A DNA stretch of 59,971 nucleotides from Mycobacterium gordonae (lineage in GTDB: Bacteria; Actinomycetota; Actinomycetes; Mycobacteriales; Mycobacteriaceae). Within the stretch, counting starts at the first letter, position 1, and each line of letters opens with the position of its first letter. Position numbers and translations under genes: made by a program. Positions 1 to 7,633 of the stretch are shown in pieces. The notes beneath the pieces are model-generated. The model made no database searches. It saw nothing but the letters and a program-made list of their open reading frames with translations, and was not told the origin of the DNA. The DNA is taken from the NCBI RefSeq assembly GCF_002101675.1, contig NZ_LQOY01000200.1:1-59971 (forward strand), read 5' to 3'.

Positions 1-77
1 CCACTGGGCAGTTCTTATTGGCCACCTACAGGCAGTTCTCATGTCCGCCCACGGGCAGTTTCCGATGTCCATTGACA
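1..77. mobile_element. Probable IS21-type element end (partial)
   Basis: Seen: a core GGCAGTT or GACAGTT recurs at 7-13, 31-37, 54-60 and 74-80, spaced 24, 23 and 20 bp, with related flanks such as CATGTCCG and CGATGTCC. Read on the minus strand from 77 the sequence opens with TGTCAATGG. Known: IS21-family ends carry several short transposase-binding repeats and start with TGT. Inference: this is the right end of such an element whose body lies left of the window and which has interrupted the DUF222/HNH gene that follows. No transposase gene is visible, so the family is not proven. Confidence 0.5.
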
Positions 78-78
78 G

Positions 79-1074
79 TTGTCGCAGAAGGTGGATCAGA
101 TCGTCTTGGCTGCTGATGTCGATGCGGTGCGGCGGCGCACCAAGACCCAGGCTGATCGGGAGGTGTGGATCAGCGCGGAGTTAGACGGGCTGTGTCAGAT
201 CGAGGGGCGGCTGCGCAGCACCGATGCCCAGGCGGTGGATGCGCGGCTGTCCGCGCTGGCGGGCACGGTGTGTCCGAATGATCCGCGCACCGCCGCTCAG
301 CGCCGCGCTGATGCGTTGGGCGCCCTGGCCGCTGATGCCACCCGGTTGGGCTGTGAGTGCGGGCGCCGCGATTGCAGCGCCGCCGACCGCAAGCCGTCGT
401 CGCCGGTGGTGATCCATGTGATCGCCGAGCAGGCCACCCTCAACGGCACCGCCGACCGCCCGGCCCGGGTGTTCGGGGCCGAGGACCTGATCACCCCCGA
501 ACTGCTCCACGAGTTGGCGTTGACGGCCCGGCGGGTGCCGCTGGTCCACCCGGGCTATCACTTGCCCGAACCGCACTACACTCCCTCGAGCGCGCTGGCC
601 GACTTCGTGCGGGCGCGGGATCTGACGTGTCGGTGGCCCGGTTGTGAGGTGCCGGCCACCGCCTGCGATGTTGACCACACCCTGCCTTATGCCCAGGGCG
701 GTCCCACTCATGCGGGCAACCTCAAGTGCTACTGCCGCACCCATCACCTGATGAAAACGTTTTGGGGCTGGACCGACCAGCAACTCGCTGATGGCACCTT
801 GATCCTGACCTCCCCGGCCGGGGACACCCACGTCACCACCCCGGGCAGTGCCCTGCTGTTTCCCAGCCTGTGTCACGCCGTGGGCGGCATGCCCGCCCCC
901 GAAGCCCAAACCCCACCGGCCGATTACTGCGCCGAGCGCACCGCGATGATGCCCACCCGCCGCCGCACCCGCGCCCAAGACCGCGCCCACCGCGTGGCCG
1001 CCGAACGCCGCCAGAATCGAAAAGAGCGCATCGCCGCCACCGGCCCACCCGACAACGAACCCCCACCGTTTTAG
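79..1074 (+). pseudogene. 5'-truncated DUF222/HNH endonuclease-domain protein (13E12 repeat family)
   Basis: The 331 readable residues match the C-terminal part of the mycobacterial 13E12 family: a DUF222 segment (about 20-110, with CPNDPRTAAQRRADALGALA) followed by an HNH nuclease motif at about 190-230 (CDVDHTLPYAQGG, then N-L-K-C and HH). The usual N-terminal part of DUF222 is missing. An in-frame TGA at 73-75 lies in the repeat cluster on the left, and the first possible start is a TTG at 79, so this is most likely the tail of a gene cut by an insertion. The HNH residues are intact, but expression is doubtful. The stop overlaps the 3' end of the convergent secreted-protein gene. These families are multi-copy and often mobile. 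Confidence 0.7.
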
Positions 1075-1682
1075 GTGGGCCAGGAGCTCGCGGTACTCCG
1101 GAAGTTGGCATTCGGAGGATTGCAGAAGTCTGAGTTCGTCCCGGCCAGCAGGACGAAATAGCCCTCACCCTTGTGGGTGAAACTGTATGGCGGGTAACTC
1201 CATCCGCTGTTGCACATCGACGTCGGCGTGCCCATGGTCGCCCGGCGCCAGCTGTTCTTGGCGCAGGCGGTCAGCGCATCGACGTCTGAAACGCCGCTCT
1301 TGGCGATCACCAGCATCCCCCCGCCCCATTGCCCGTCGGCCCGGCGATAGGCGCGTGCGCCGAATCCGGCTCCGTTCGCCTGGCAACCCAGCGCCCGTTG
1401 CAGCGGCTGAAAAACGGTGGCGAGGTCGCGATTGGTGACGGCGGCTGCGGCAGTGATGAATTGCGCCGCGTCGGAGCCGTCGACCTCCTGCACGTTCGGG
1501 TCGTGGAAGCTGAACAGCTGTTGGGCGATCGCGCTCGCGTTACCGCCGCCACCACCACCGACAACGGGCCCACTGCCGGTGGAGGTCATCGGGGGCAGCC
1601 CACCGGCAGGGTCGGCCGCTGCCGTCGGCGCCAGAAACAGCGACAGTGCAGCGATCAATCCAAGGCGGGCAAGCGATTTCAC
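1071..1682 (-). CDS. Secreted hypothetical protein
   Basis: This 203-residue protein starts with a signal peptide (MKSLARLGLIAALSLFLAP, cleavage likely after TAAA), so it is probably exported. A glycine run (GGGGGG, about 43-48) follows. The mature part has several cysteines (for example GCQAN, TACAKN, SMCNSG, DFCNPP) that may pair outside the cell. I do not recognise the family. The GTG start at 1682 overlaps the stop of the upstream repeat protein in the four bases GTGA, so the two genes are translationally coupled and may act together at the cell envelope. The gene converges on the truncated HNH gene, with the stop codons overlapping. Confidence 0.75.
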   Translation of the reverse strand: MKSLARLGLIAALSLFLAPTAAADPAGGLPPMTSTGSGPVVGGGGGGNASAIAQQLFSFHDPNVQEVDGSDAAQFITAAAAVTNRDLATVFQPLQRALGCQANGAGFGARAYRRADGQWGGGMLVIAKSGVSDVDALTACAKNSWRRATMGTPTSMCNSGWSYPPYSFTHKGEGYFVLLAGTNSDFCNPPNANFRSTASSWPT

Positions 1683-2395
1683 TGTTCGATGGCATCCTGG
1701 TCCAGGCTGCGCTTGGCGCGCACCGCCGGCCGCGCCGACCGCCGCCGCGGAATGCGTTCGGTGATGCCGCTCAGCGAGTTGATCATCCTGTTCAGGCTAT
1801 CGACTGCAGACTCGAGGGTGTCAGCCGTGGGCGTCATCCTCTCCACGGCGGGCGCCAGCCGGCTCAAAATTTCCGCGGCTTCGGTGAACTGCTCGAGCGG
1901 ACCATTCTTAGCCAGCAGCTTGTCGACGACGCCGTCCTCGGCGAACATCCGCTCGATAATCCCGTCCTCGGCCAACATCCGCTCTAGCGGCCCGTCCTTC
2001 GCCAGCAGCCGATCCGCCAGCCCGCCGGGCTCCAGAATCCGTTCCAGCGCGCTTCCTTCAACGGTGACCCGATCCAGTAGACCGCCGGGCGCGGTCAACA
2101 GGTCGACAACCCCACCCGGGCGCATCAGCTTGTCCGCCGGCCCGCCGCGGACCAGGGCGCGCCCCATTGCCCGGTCGTTCTCGGTCAATTCGGCAACGCG
2201 ATTGGCGCCGATGAGCGCGCCGCGCAGCGGGAACAGGTCGGTGATGGGGTCAACCGTCTTCGGGCCTTCCTCGCCCAGGGATTGCTTCACGGCCCCGAGC
2301 GCGATGGCACCCACGGCGAGTCCGGCATCGGCCACCGCGACGCCGGCCCGGACAGGGGCCATCACTACACCGGCAAGGGCTTTGCTGAGGTTCAC
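1679..2395 (-). CDS. Decapeptide-repeat protein
   Basis: This 238-residue protein has three parts: an Ala/Gly/Val-rich N-terminus (about 5-37, amphipathic or membrane-associating), a repeat region, and a basic tail (RRRSARPAVRAKRS). Residues 83-172 are nine consecutive 10-residue units without gaps, for example PGGLADRLLA, KDGPLERMLA and EDGIIERMFA. Each has a turn-like xGG or xDG followed by a short amphipathic helix. The region 173-210 looks helical. No enzyme motif is present and I do not recognise the family. The GTG start at 2395 lies 6 nt after a TACACT box, which suggests a leaderless transcript. It is the first gene of a coupled pair with the secreted protein downstream. Confidence 0.8.
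   Translation of the reverse strand: MNLSKALAGVVMAPVRAGVAVADAGLAVGAIALGAVKQSLGEEGPKTVDPITDLFPLRGALIGANRVAELTENDRAMGRALVRGGPADKLMRPGGVVDLLTAPGGLLDRVTVEGSALERILEPGGLADRLLAKDGPLERMLAEDGIIERMFAEDGVVDKLLAKNGPLEQFTEAAEILSRLAPAVERMTPTADTLESAVDSLNRMINSLSGITERIPRRRSARPAVRAKRSLDQDAIEQ
1880..2149 (-). repeat. Nine in-frame 30-bp repeats encoding decapeptides
   Basis: The units encode residues 83-172 of the repeat protein. The protein pattern is x-(G/D/N)-G-x-x-(D/E)-(R/K)-(hydrophobic)2-x. The DNA copies are diverged, so the array is old rather than a recent tandem expansion. Confidence 0.8.
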
Positions 2396-2401
2396 GCGGC
2401 A

Positions 2402-2407
2402 AGTGTA
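2402..2407 (-). promoter_or_regulatory. -10 box TACACT for the decapeptide-repeat gene
   Basis: TACACT fits the mycobacterial TANNNT -10 pattern and is followed by 6 nt (TGCCGC) and the GTG start, the geometry of a leaderless transcript. No Shine-Dalgarno sequence precedes the GTG. Confidence 0.5.
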
Positions 2408-2444
2408 TGGCTCGATGTCTTCCGCCGTGGGCGGAAGCGCCGCA

Positions 2445-3635
2445 TCACCGGAATGCGGCGATGCCGGTGAATGCCTGACCGAGGACCAGCTGATGCATCT
2501 CGGGAGTGCCCTCGTAAGTCAGAACCGATTCCAGGTTGACCATGTGCCGGACCACCGGATACTCCAGCGATATTCCGTTGCCGCCCAGTATCGTTCGCGC
2601 GGTACGGCAGATCTCGATCGCCTCCCGGGTGTTGTTCAGCTTGCCGAAACTCACCTGGTCCGGACGCAACCCCACGCTGTCCTTGAGGCGACCCAGGTGC
2701 AGCGACAGCAACTGCCCCTTGTGCAGTTCGACCGCCATGTCGACCAGCTTGGCCTGGGTCAGCTGAAAACCGGCGATCGGGCGTCCGAACTGGGTGCGCT
2801 GACCGGCGTACTCCAGGGCAGACTGCCAGGCCGAACGCGCCGCACCCATGGAGCCCCAGACAATGCCATAGCGCGCTTCGGACAGGCAGGCCAGCGGCCC
2901 CTTGAGGCCCACCGCGCCCGGCAACAGCGCCTCGTCCGGCAGCCGCACGTCGTCGAGCACCAACTCACTGGTGATCGACGCCCGCAGCGAGAGCTTGTGG
3001 TGAATGGTGTTGGCGGAGAACCCCGGTGTGTCCGTCGGGACGATAAAACCGCGGACCCCTTCGTCGGTCGCGGCCCACACCACAGCGACGTCGGCGATCG
3101 ACCCGTTGGTGATCCACATCTTGCGCCCGTTGAGCACCCAATCGGAACCGTCGCGCCGGGCCCGCGTCTTCATCGCGGCCGGGTCCGATCCCGCGTCGGG
3201 TTCGGTCAGCCCGAAGCAGCCGAGCACCTCGCCGGCCGCCATGCCCGGCAACCACCGCTGCTTCTGCTCCTCCGACCCGTTGTTCCAGATCGCGAACATC
3301 GCCAGCGACCCCTGCACCGACACCAGCGACCTGATGCCGGAGTCGGCGGCCTCCAGCTCCAGGCAGGCCAGACCGTAGTGCACGGCGGACGCGCCGCCGC
3401 AGCCGTAGCCCTCCAGATGCATGCCGAGCAGACCGAGTTCGCCGAACTGCTTGGCCAGGTCCCGGGCCACCGGCAGGTCGCCGTCCTCGAACCACTGGCC
3501 GACATGCGGCAAGACCTGTTCAGCGCAGAACGCGCGCACCGTGTCCCGCACGGCGATCTCGTCGCTGGACAGCGACGCGTCCAGCCCCAGCGGGTCAAAG
3601 GGATCGAAAGCGCGCGGCGTCGTGTCTGTGCTCAT
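2445..3635 (-). CDS. fadE7: Acyl-CoA dehydrogenase FadE7 (glutaryl-CoA dehydrogenase-like)
   Basis: This 396-residue flavoenzyme belongs to the acyl-CoA dehydrogenase family, which oxidises acyl-CoA thioesters with FAD. It has an N-terminal helical domain, a central beta domain with CFGLTEPDAGSDP and WITNG, and a C-terminal helical domain (RTQFGRPI, ILGGNGI). The catalytic base is probably the Glu in TYEGTPEMH, placed as in glutaryl-CoA dehydrogenase. The stretch RSLVSVQGSLAM also fits that subfamily, so the substrate may be a dicarboxylyl-CoA. The length and position next to a DUF3054 gene match Rv0400c/Rv0401. The ATG at 3635 is 35 bp from the divergent ATG at 3671. Confidence 0.88.
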   Translation of the reverse strand: MSTDTTPRAFDPFDPLGLDASLSSDEIAVRDTVRAFCAEQVLPHVGQWFEDGDLPVARDLAKQFGELGLLGMHLEGYGCGGASAVHYGLACLELEAADSGIRSLVSVQGSLAMFAIWNNGSEEQKQRWLPGMAAGEVLGCFGLTEPDAGSDPAAMKTRARRDGSDWVLNGRKMWITNGSIADVAVVWAATDEGVRGFIVPTDTPGFSANTIHHKLSLRASITSELVLDDVRLPDEALLPGAVGLKGPLACLSEARYGIVWGSMGAARSAWQSALEYAGQRTQFGRPIAGFQLTQAKLVDMAVELHKGQLLSLHLGRLKDSVGLRPDQVSFGKLNNTREAIEICRTARTILGGNGISLEYPVVRHMVNLESVLTYEGTPEMHQLVLGQAFTGIAAFR

Positions 3636-3658
3636 GAGTCAATCCTGCCCCGGCCCGG

Positions 3659-3664
3659 TAGTCT
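3659..3664 (+). promoter_or_regulatory. -10 box TAGTCT for the DUF3054 gene and operon
   Basis: TAGTCT is followed by CGCTGC and then the ATG at 3671. The 6-nt spacing suggests a leaderless message that would begin the long plus-strand operon to 8961. Confidence 0.5.
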
Positions 3665-3670
3665 CGCTGC

Positions 3671-4054
3671 ATGCAACCGCGGCGAGGGCTGGCGTGGCTC
3701 GGTGTGGACGTGCTGGCTGTGCTGGTTTTCTGTGCCCTCGGGCGGCGCAGCCACGATGAAGGCGTCAACGTCAGCGGGCTGGCCACCACCGCCTGGCCGT
3801 TTCTGAGCGGCACGGCCCTGGGCTGGCTCATATCGCGCGGCTGGCGGCGCCCGACGGCTGTGGTGCCTACCGGGGTGACCGTCTGGATATCGACGGTGGT
3901 GCTCGGAATGCTGCTACGCAAAGCCAGTTCGGCGAGCGTGGCGGGGGCCTTCGTGGTGGTGGCCTCGACGGTGACAGCGGTGTTCCTGCTCGGCTGGCGG
4001 GCGGCCGTCACAGCCTTCTCGGCGCGCGCGGGCCGGCACGGTTCGGACGGCTGA
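3671..4054 (+). CDS. DUF3054 integral membrane protein
   Basis: This 127-residue protein has four hydrophobic segments (about 8-22, 35-52, 65-82 and 88-112). The N-terminal motif DVLAVLVFCALGRRSHDEG is typical of DUF3054 proteins, whose function is unknown. Its position next to fadE7 matches Rv0401 of M. tuberculosis. It is the first gene of a plus-strand run, 12 bp upstream of the methyltransferase ATG. Confidence 0.85.
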   Translation: MQPRRGLAWLGVDVLAVLVFCALGRRSHDEGVNVSGLATTAWPFLSGTALGWLISRGWRRPTAVVPTGVTVWISTVVLGMLLRKASSASVAGAFVVVASTVTAVFLLGWRAAVTAFSARAGRHGSDG

Positions 4055-4066
4055 CGGCCCGACCAG

Positions 4067-4975
4067 ATGGTACGCACCGACGGCGACACCTGGGACCCGG
4101 CCACCGGTGTCGGCATGACGGCGACGTTCGGCGCTGTTGCCAGGGCGGTGGGAACCAACAAGGGGCTGATCAACGATCCCTTCGCCAAGCCGCTGGTGCG
4201 TGCCGCGGGCGTCGAGTATTTCGTCCGGGTGATCGAGGACGAGCAGTATGCGGCCGACGGCGGTGGCGACCCGGTCATGTACGGGATGCTCAACATCCTT
4301 GCCGTGCACGGCCGGTTCCTGGACGAGTACCTGACCCGCGCCGCGCGAGCGGGTATCCGCCAGGCGGTCAATCTCGGCTGTGGGCTGGACACCCGGGCTT
4401 ACCGATTGTGGTGGCCGCCTGGGACAACGGTGTACGAGTGCGACCAGCCGGGAGTGATGGATTTCAAGGCGGAGGTGCTGCGGGCGCTGGGCGGGAAGCT
4501 GACCGCGCATCACTGCGCCGTGGGAGTCGACCTCCGCGACGATTGGCTCACGGCGCTGCGGCGCGTCGGGTTCGATCCCGACCAACCGACGGTCTGGATC
4601 GCCGAAAACCTGTTGATCGGCTACCTGCCGCCGGACGCGCAGGATCGGCTGCTGCATCAGCTCAGCGCCGCCAGCGCGGCCGGCAGCCGGTTTGCCGCCG
4701 ACCACATGCCGTGGACCGAGGCGCAGTTGCAGGAGGGTCGGGCCTTCATCGAAGGCTGGCGGCAGGAGGGTCTGGACATCGACCTGGCCAAGCTGACCTA
4801 TTCCGCCGAATTCGGTTCCCTTCCTGAGAATCTCGAGGCACACGGCTGGCGGACCACCGAAAAGACCCTCGTCGAGTTGCTGGCCACCGTCGGTCTGGCG
4901 GGGCGCCGGCGGGTCACCCCGCACGATCTCGCGGTCACCCCCCGCTACGTCACCGCGACGTTGGGTGACCGGTGA
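4067..4975 (+). CDS. SAM-dependent methyltransferase (TIGR00027 type)
   Basis: This 302-residue protein belongs to the large mycobacterial family of putative class I methyltransferases related to leucine carboxyl methyltransferase. The SAM-binding motif is NLGCGLDTRAYRL (about 103-115), followed by an acidic residue in VYECDQPGV that should contact the ribose. The region WIAENLLIGYLP is a conserved family block near the active site. The substrate is unknown. The stop overlaps the GTG of the GNAT gene (GTGA), so the two are coupled. Linkage to three flavin monooxygenases suggests a role in modifying or degrading a small molecule, but that is inference. Confidence 0.85.
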   Translation: MVRTDGDTWDPATGVGMTATFGAVARAVGTNKGLINDPFAKPLVRAAGVEYFVRVIEDEQYAADGGGDPVMYGMLNILAVHGRFLDEYLTRAARAGIRQAVNLGCGLDTRAYRLWWPPGTTVYECDQPGVMDFKAEVLRALGGKLTAHHCAVGVDLRDDWLTALRRVGFDPDQPTVWIAENLLIGYLPPDAQDRLLHQLSAASAAGSRFAADHMPWTEAQLQEGRAFIEGWRQEGLDIDLAKLTYSAEFGSLPENLEAHGWRTTEKTLVELLATVGLAGRRRVTPHDLAVTPRYVTATLGDR

Positions 4976-5454
4976 CGGGTGAGCTGCGCTTCGTGCCGGC
5001 CGCCCTGGACGACCCGCTGGCCCAACCGCTGCTGGTCGAGCTGGCTGACGAGTACGCCCGGCGGTACGGCGCGGACCCGCAACGCATCGCCGAGTGGCTC
5101 GTAGACGGCCCGGACGGCGAGTTCTCGCCTCCGCACGGCGGGATGTTGTTGGGTCTGCTGAACGGCGAACCCGTAACAGGGGGCGCGTTCTGCCGCTTCG
5201 ATGCCGACACCGCCGAGCTCAAGCGAGTCTGGACGCACCGCGACCACCGTCGCCGCGGCTACGCCAAGACTCTGCTGGCTGCGCTGGAATCGGAGATCGC
5301 CGTTCGGGGTTACACCAGGGTGTACCTCATCACCGGCGACCGTCAGCCTGAGGCCGAGAAGCTCTACGAAGCGACCGGATACACCCGGTTGTCCGAACCT
5401 CTGCCATCCCAAGGCCCGGTGTTCCCGATCGCGTTTCTGAAGGCACTCCGGTGA
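4972..5454 (+). CDS. GNAT family N-acetyltransferase
   Basis: This 160-residue protein has the GNAT fold. The acetyl-CoA-binding motif A is VWTHRDHRRRGYAKTLL (about 83-99), matching the R/Q-x-x-G-x-A/G pattern, followed by a motif B region around AEKLYEATGY (about 132-141). The substrate is not evident. The GTG start overlaps the methyltransferase stop by four bases, and its own stop overlaps the GTG of the next monooxygenase in the same way, so it is translated as part of the operon. Confidence 0.85.
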   Translation: MTGELRFVPAALDDPLAQPLLVELADEYARRYGADPQRIAEWLVDGPDGEFSPPHGGMLLGLLNGEPVTGGAFCRFDADTAELKRVWTHRDHRRRGYAKTLLAALESEIAVRGYTRVYLITGDRQPEAEKLYEATGYTRLSEPLPSQGPVFPIAFLKALR

Positions 5455-6524
5455 CGCTTCATCTCGGGGTCGCGCTGGACGGATACGGCTGGCACACGCA
5501 GGCCTGGGCGCTGGCCGACGAAACCCGCTCCGTGCTCAGCGGGCGCTATTGGGCGGACCTGGCGGTCACAGCCGAGCGCGGACTGCTGGACTTCCTCACC
5601 ATCGACGATTCGCTGATGCCCCAGCCCGGGCGCCGCGAGCGCATCGACCCCAACCGGCTGGCCGGGCGCGGCGACGCGGTGCTCGTCGCTGCCCGCGTGG
5701 CGCCGGTCACCCGGCATATCGGGCTGATCCCGGTGGCGACGGTCACCCACACCGAGCCGTTCCATATCTCCAAAGCCGTTGCCACCCTTGACTATGTCTC
5801 TCACGGCCGGGCCGGTTGGCAGCCCCGGGTGAGCGTCACCACGCACGAGGCGGCGCTGTTCGGCAGGCGTACCGTGCGACCCGAGGAGTTGTTCCCCGAG
5901 GCCCGGGACTATGTCGATGTGGTGCGCAGGTTGTGGGACAGCTGGGAGGACGACGCGGTGATCCGTGACGTCGCCACCGGGCGTTACATCGACCGGGACA
6001 AGCTGCACTACATCGACTTCGCCGGTCAGTACTTCTCGGTGAAGGGGCCGTCGATCACGCCCCGTCCGCCGCAGGGTCAGCCGGTCATCGCCGTCCTGGC
6101 GCACGCCAGGCCGGTCTACGAATTCGCGGCCCAAACCGCTGACCTCGTGTTCGTGACTCCCGCCGACACGTCGGTACAGGGTCTGGTGGACGACGTACGC
6201 GAGGCCGGCGAGCATCTGAAAGTCTTTGCCGACGTGGTGGTTTCGTTCCACGGTGCAACCGATTTCCGGTCCGACACGCTGGTCTGGGGTGGCAGTGCAG
6301 CCGAACTGGTGGACATGCTGCTGCAGTGGCAGCTCGCCGGCGTCGACGGTGTGCGGCTGCGTCCCGCCGTGCACGCCACCGACCTCCCGGTGATCGTCGA
6401 CGAGGTGGTGCCGCTATTGCAGCGCGCGGGCGAGTTTCGCGCTGCCTACCGCGATGGCGAAACGCTGCGCGAGCGACTCGGACTTCCGTTGGCCGTCAAC
6501 CGATATCAGGGGGTGCGCCGATGA
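5451..6524 (+). CDS. LLM-class flavin-dependent monooxygenase (NtaA/DmoA-like)
   Basis: This 357-residue protein has a bacterial luciferase-like TIM-barrel. It opens with LHLGVALDGYGWH. Family features include ERGLLDFLTIDDSLM, THTEPFHISKAVATLDYVSHGRAGW and, near the C-terminus, the pattern P-x-I-V-D-E-V-V-P-L-L-Q. Such enzymes use reduced FMN or F420 and often oxygen to attack carbon-sulfur, carbon-nitrogen or similar bonds. The length is somewhat shorter than NtaA-type enzymes (about 440). The start overlaps the GNAT stop (GTGA), and the stop overlaps the next ATG (ATGA). It is the first of three unlike LLM enzymes in this operon. Confidence 0.85.
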   Translation: MTLHLGVALDGYGWHTQAWALADETRSVLSGRYWADLAVTAERGLLDFLTIDDSLMPQPGRRERIDPNRLAGRGDAVLVAARVAPVTRHIGLIPVATVTHTEPFHISKAVATLDYVSHGRAGWQPRVSVTTHEAALFGRRTVRPEELFPEARDYVDVVRRLWDSWEDDAVIRDVATGRYIDRDKLHYIDFAGQYFSVKGPSITPRPPQGQPVIAVLAHARPVYEFAAQTADLVFVTPADTSVQGLVDDVREAGEHLKVFADVVVSFHGATDFRSDTLVWGGSAAELVDMLLQWQLAGVDGVRLRPAVHATDLPVIVDEVVPLLQRAGEFRAAYRDGETLRERLGLPLAVNRYQGVRR

Positions 6525-7633
6525 TTCCGTTGTCGATCCTGGACCTGGCGCCGATCAGCGCGGGCAGCGACGCGCGCACCGCGCTGCACAACACCATTGA
6601 TCTGGCCCGGCACGCCGAGCGGTGGGGCTTCCGGCGCTATTGGATCGCCGAGCATCACTTCGTGGGTGTCGCCAGCTCGTCGCCCGCCCTGCTGATCGGT
6701 CAGATCGCAGCTGCTACCAACACAATTCGGGTGGGCGCGGCGGCGGTGCAACTCGGCTACACCACCGCCGTCGCGGTGGTCGAGAACTTCGGCATGCTCG
6801 ACGCCTTCTACCCTGGACGGATCGACCTCGGTGTCGGCCGGTCCGGGCAGCGTCGCTCCGAGGAGGGCAAACCGAAGAAACCACGCGAGCCGCGGCCACC
6901 GCGGGTGTGGCACGAGGTGGACGGCGTGGTGATTCCGACACCCTTCGACCTACGCGGGATGCTCGACCTCGAACAGCTGGCGGCCACCATGGCGATCCTG
7001 CAACAGCCCGAGGCGGTATCGCCGGACTTCGCCGAGCAGCTCAACGACATCCTCGCGCTGTTGGACGGCACCTACTGCGCGGGCGGGTTCGACGTGCATG
7101 CGGTGCCCGGCGAAGGATGCGGGTTGCGGCCGTGGGTCTTCGGCAGCACCCGGGGCCAAAGCGCCCGGGTGGCCGGAGCTTTGGGGCTGCCGTTCGTGGC
7201 CAGCTATCACATCACTCCGGCCACCGCGCTCGAGGCGATCGAGGCCTACCGCGACACGTTCGTGCCGTCGGCGGCGCTGGCCGAGCCTTACGTCGTGGTG
7301 TCCGCCGACATCGTGGTCGCCGACGACGCCGAGCGCGCTCGGCAGTTGGCCGCCGGTTACGGCCACTGGGTCTACTCCATCCGAACCGGCGTCGGCGCGA
7401 TGCCCTATCCGGCTCCCGAGGACTGTGGACCGCTCACCGACGAGCAGTATGAGCTGGTAAAGGACCGGCTCGCAACACGATTCGTCGGCAACCCGGACGA
7501 GGTCGCCGAAAGGTTGCGGGCGTTACAGCGGGTGACCGGTGCCGACGAACTCGTCGTCACTTCCGTCACCCACAGTCACTCCGACCGGTTGCGCTCGCAC
7601 GAACTGATTGCGCAGAGGTGGGGTCTGACCTGA
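6521..7633 (+). CDS. LLM-class oxidoreductase (TIGR03558, MsnO8-like)
   Basis: From the ATG at 6521 this is a 370-residue luciferase-like protein. The opening MIPLSILDLAPI and the block RYWIAEHHF are signatures of the group-1 luciferase-family oxidoreductases. An open frame continues upstream to 6326, but that part is arginine-rich shadow coding inside the previous gene. The ATG overlapping the previous stop (ATGA at 6521-6524) is the natural start. The cofactor could be FMN or F420. A segment rich in Lys/Arg/Pro at about 108-125 (EEGKPKKPREPRPP) is an insertion I do not expect in the family. The gene ends one base into the next start codon. Confidence 0.85.
   Translation: MIPLSILDLAPISAGSDARTALHNTIDLARHAERWGFRRYWIAEHHFVGVASSSPALLIGQIAAATNTIRVGAAAVQLGYTTAVAVVENFGMLDAFYPGRIDLGVGRSGQRRSEEGKPKKPREPRPPRVWHEVDGVVIPTPFDLRGMLDLEQLAATMAILQQPEAVSPDFAEQLNDILALLDGTYCAGGFDVHAVPGEGCGLRPWVFGSTRGQSARVAGALGLPFVASYHITPATALEAIEAYRDTFVPSAALAEPYVVVSADIVVADDAERARQLAAGYGHWVYSIRTGVGAMPYPAPEDCGPLTDEQYELVKDRLATRFVGNPDEVAERLRALQRVTGADELVVTSVTHSHSDRLRSHELIAQRWGLT

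Noticed and set aside
1329..3806. An 825-codon plus-strand open frame
   Set aside because: It lies opposite the secreted protein, repeat protein and fadE7, is low-complexity with Arg/Ser/Pro, and has no domain. It is a GC-bias shadow.
6326..6520. 65-codon N-terminal extension of the TIGR03558 oxidoreductase
   Set aside because: The extension is Arg-rich shadow coding inside the previous gene; the ATG at 6521 with ATGA overlap gives the normal family start.
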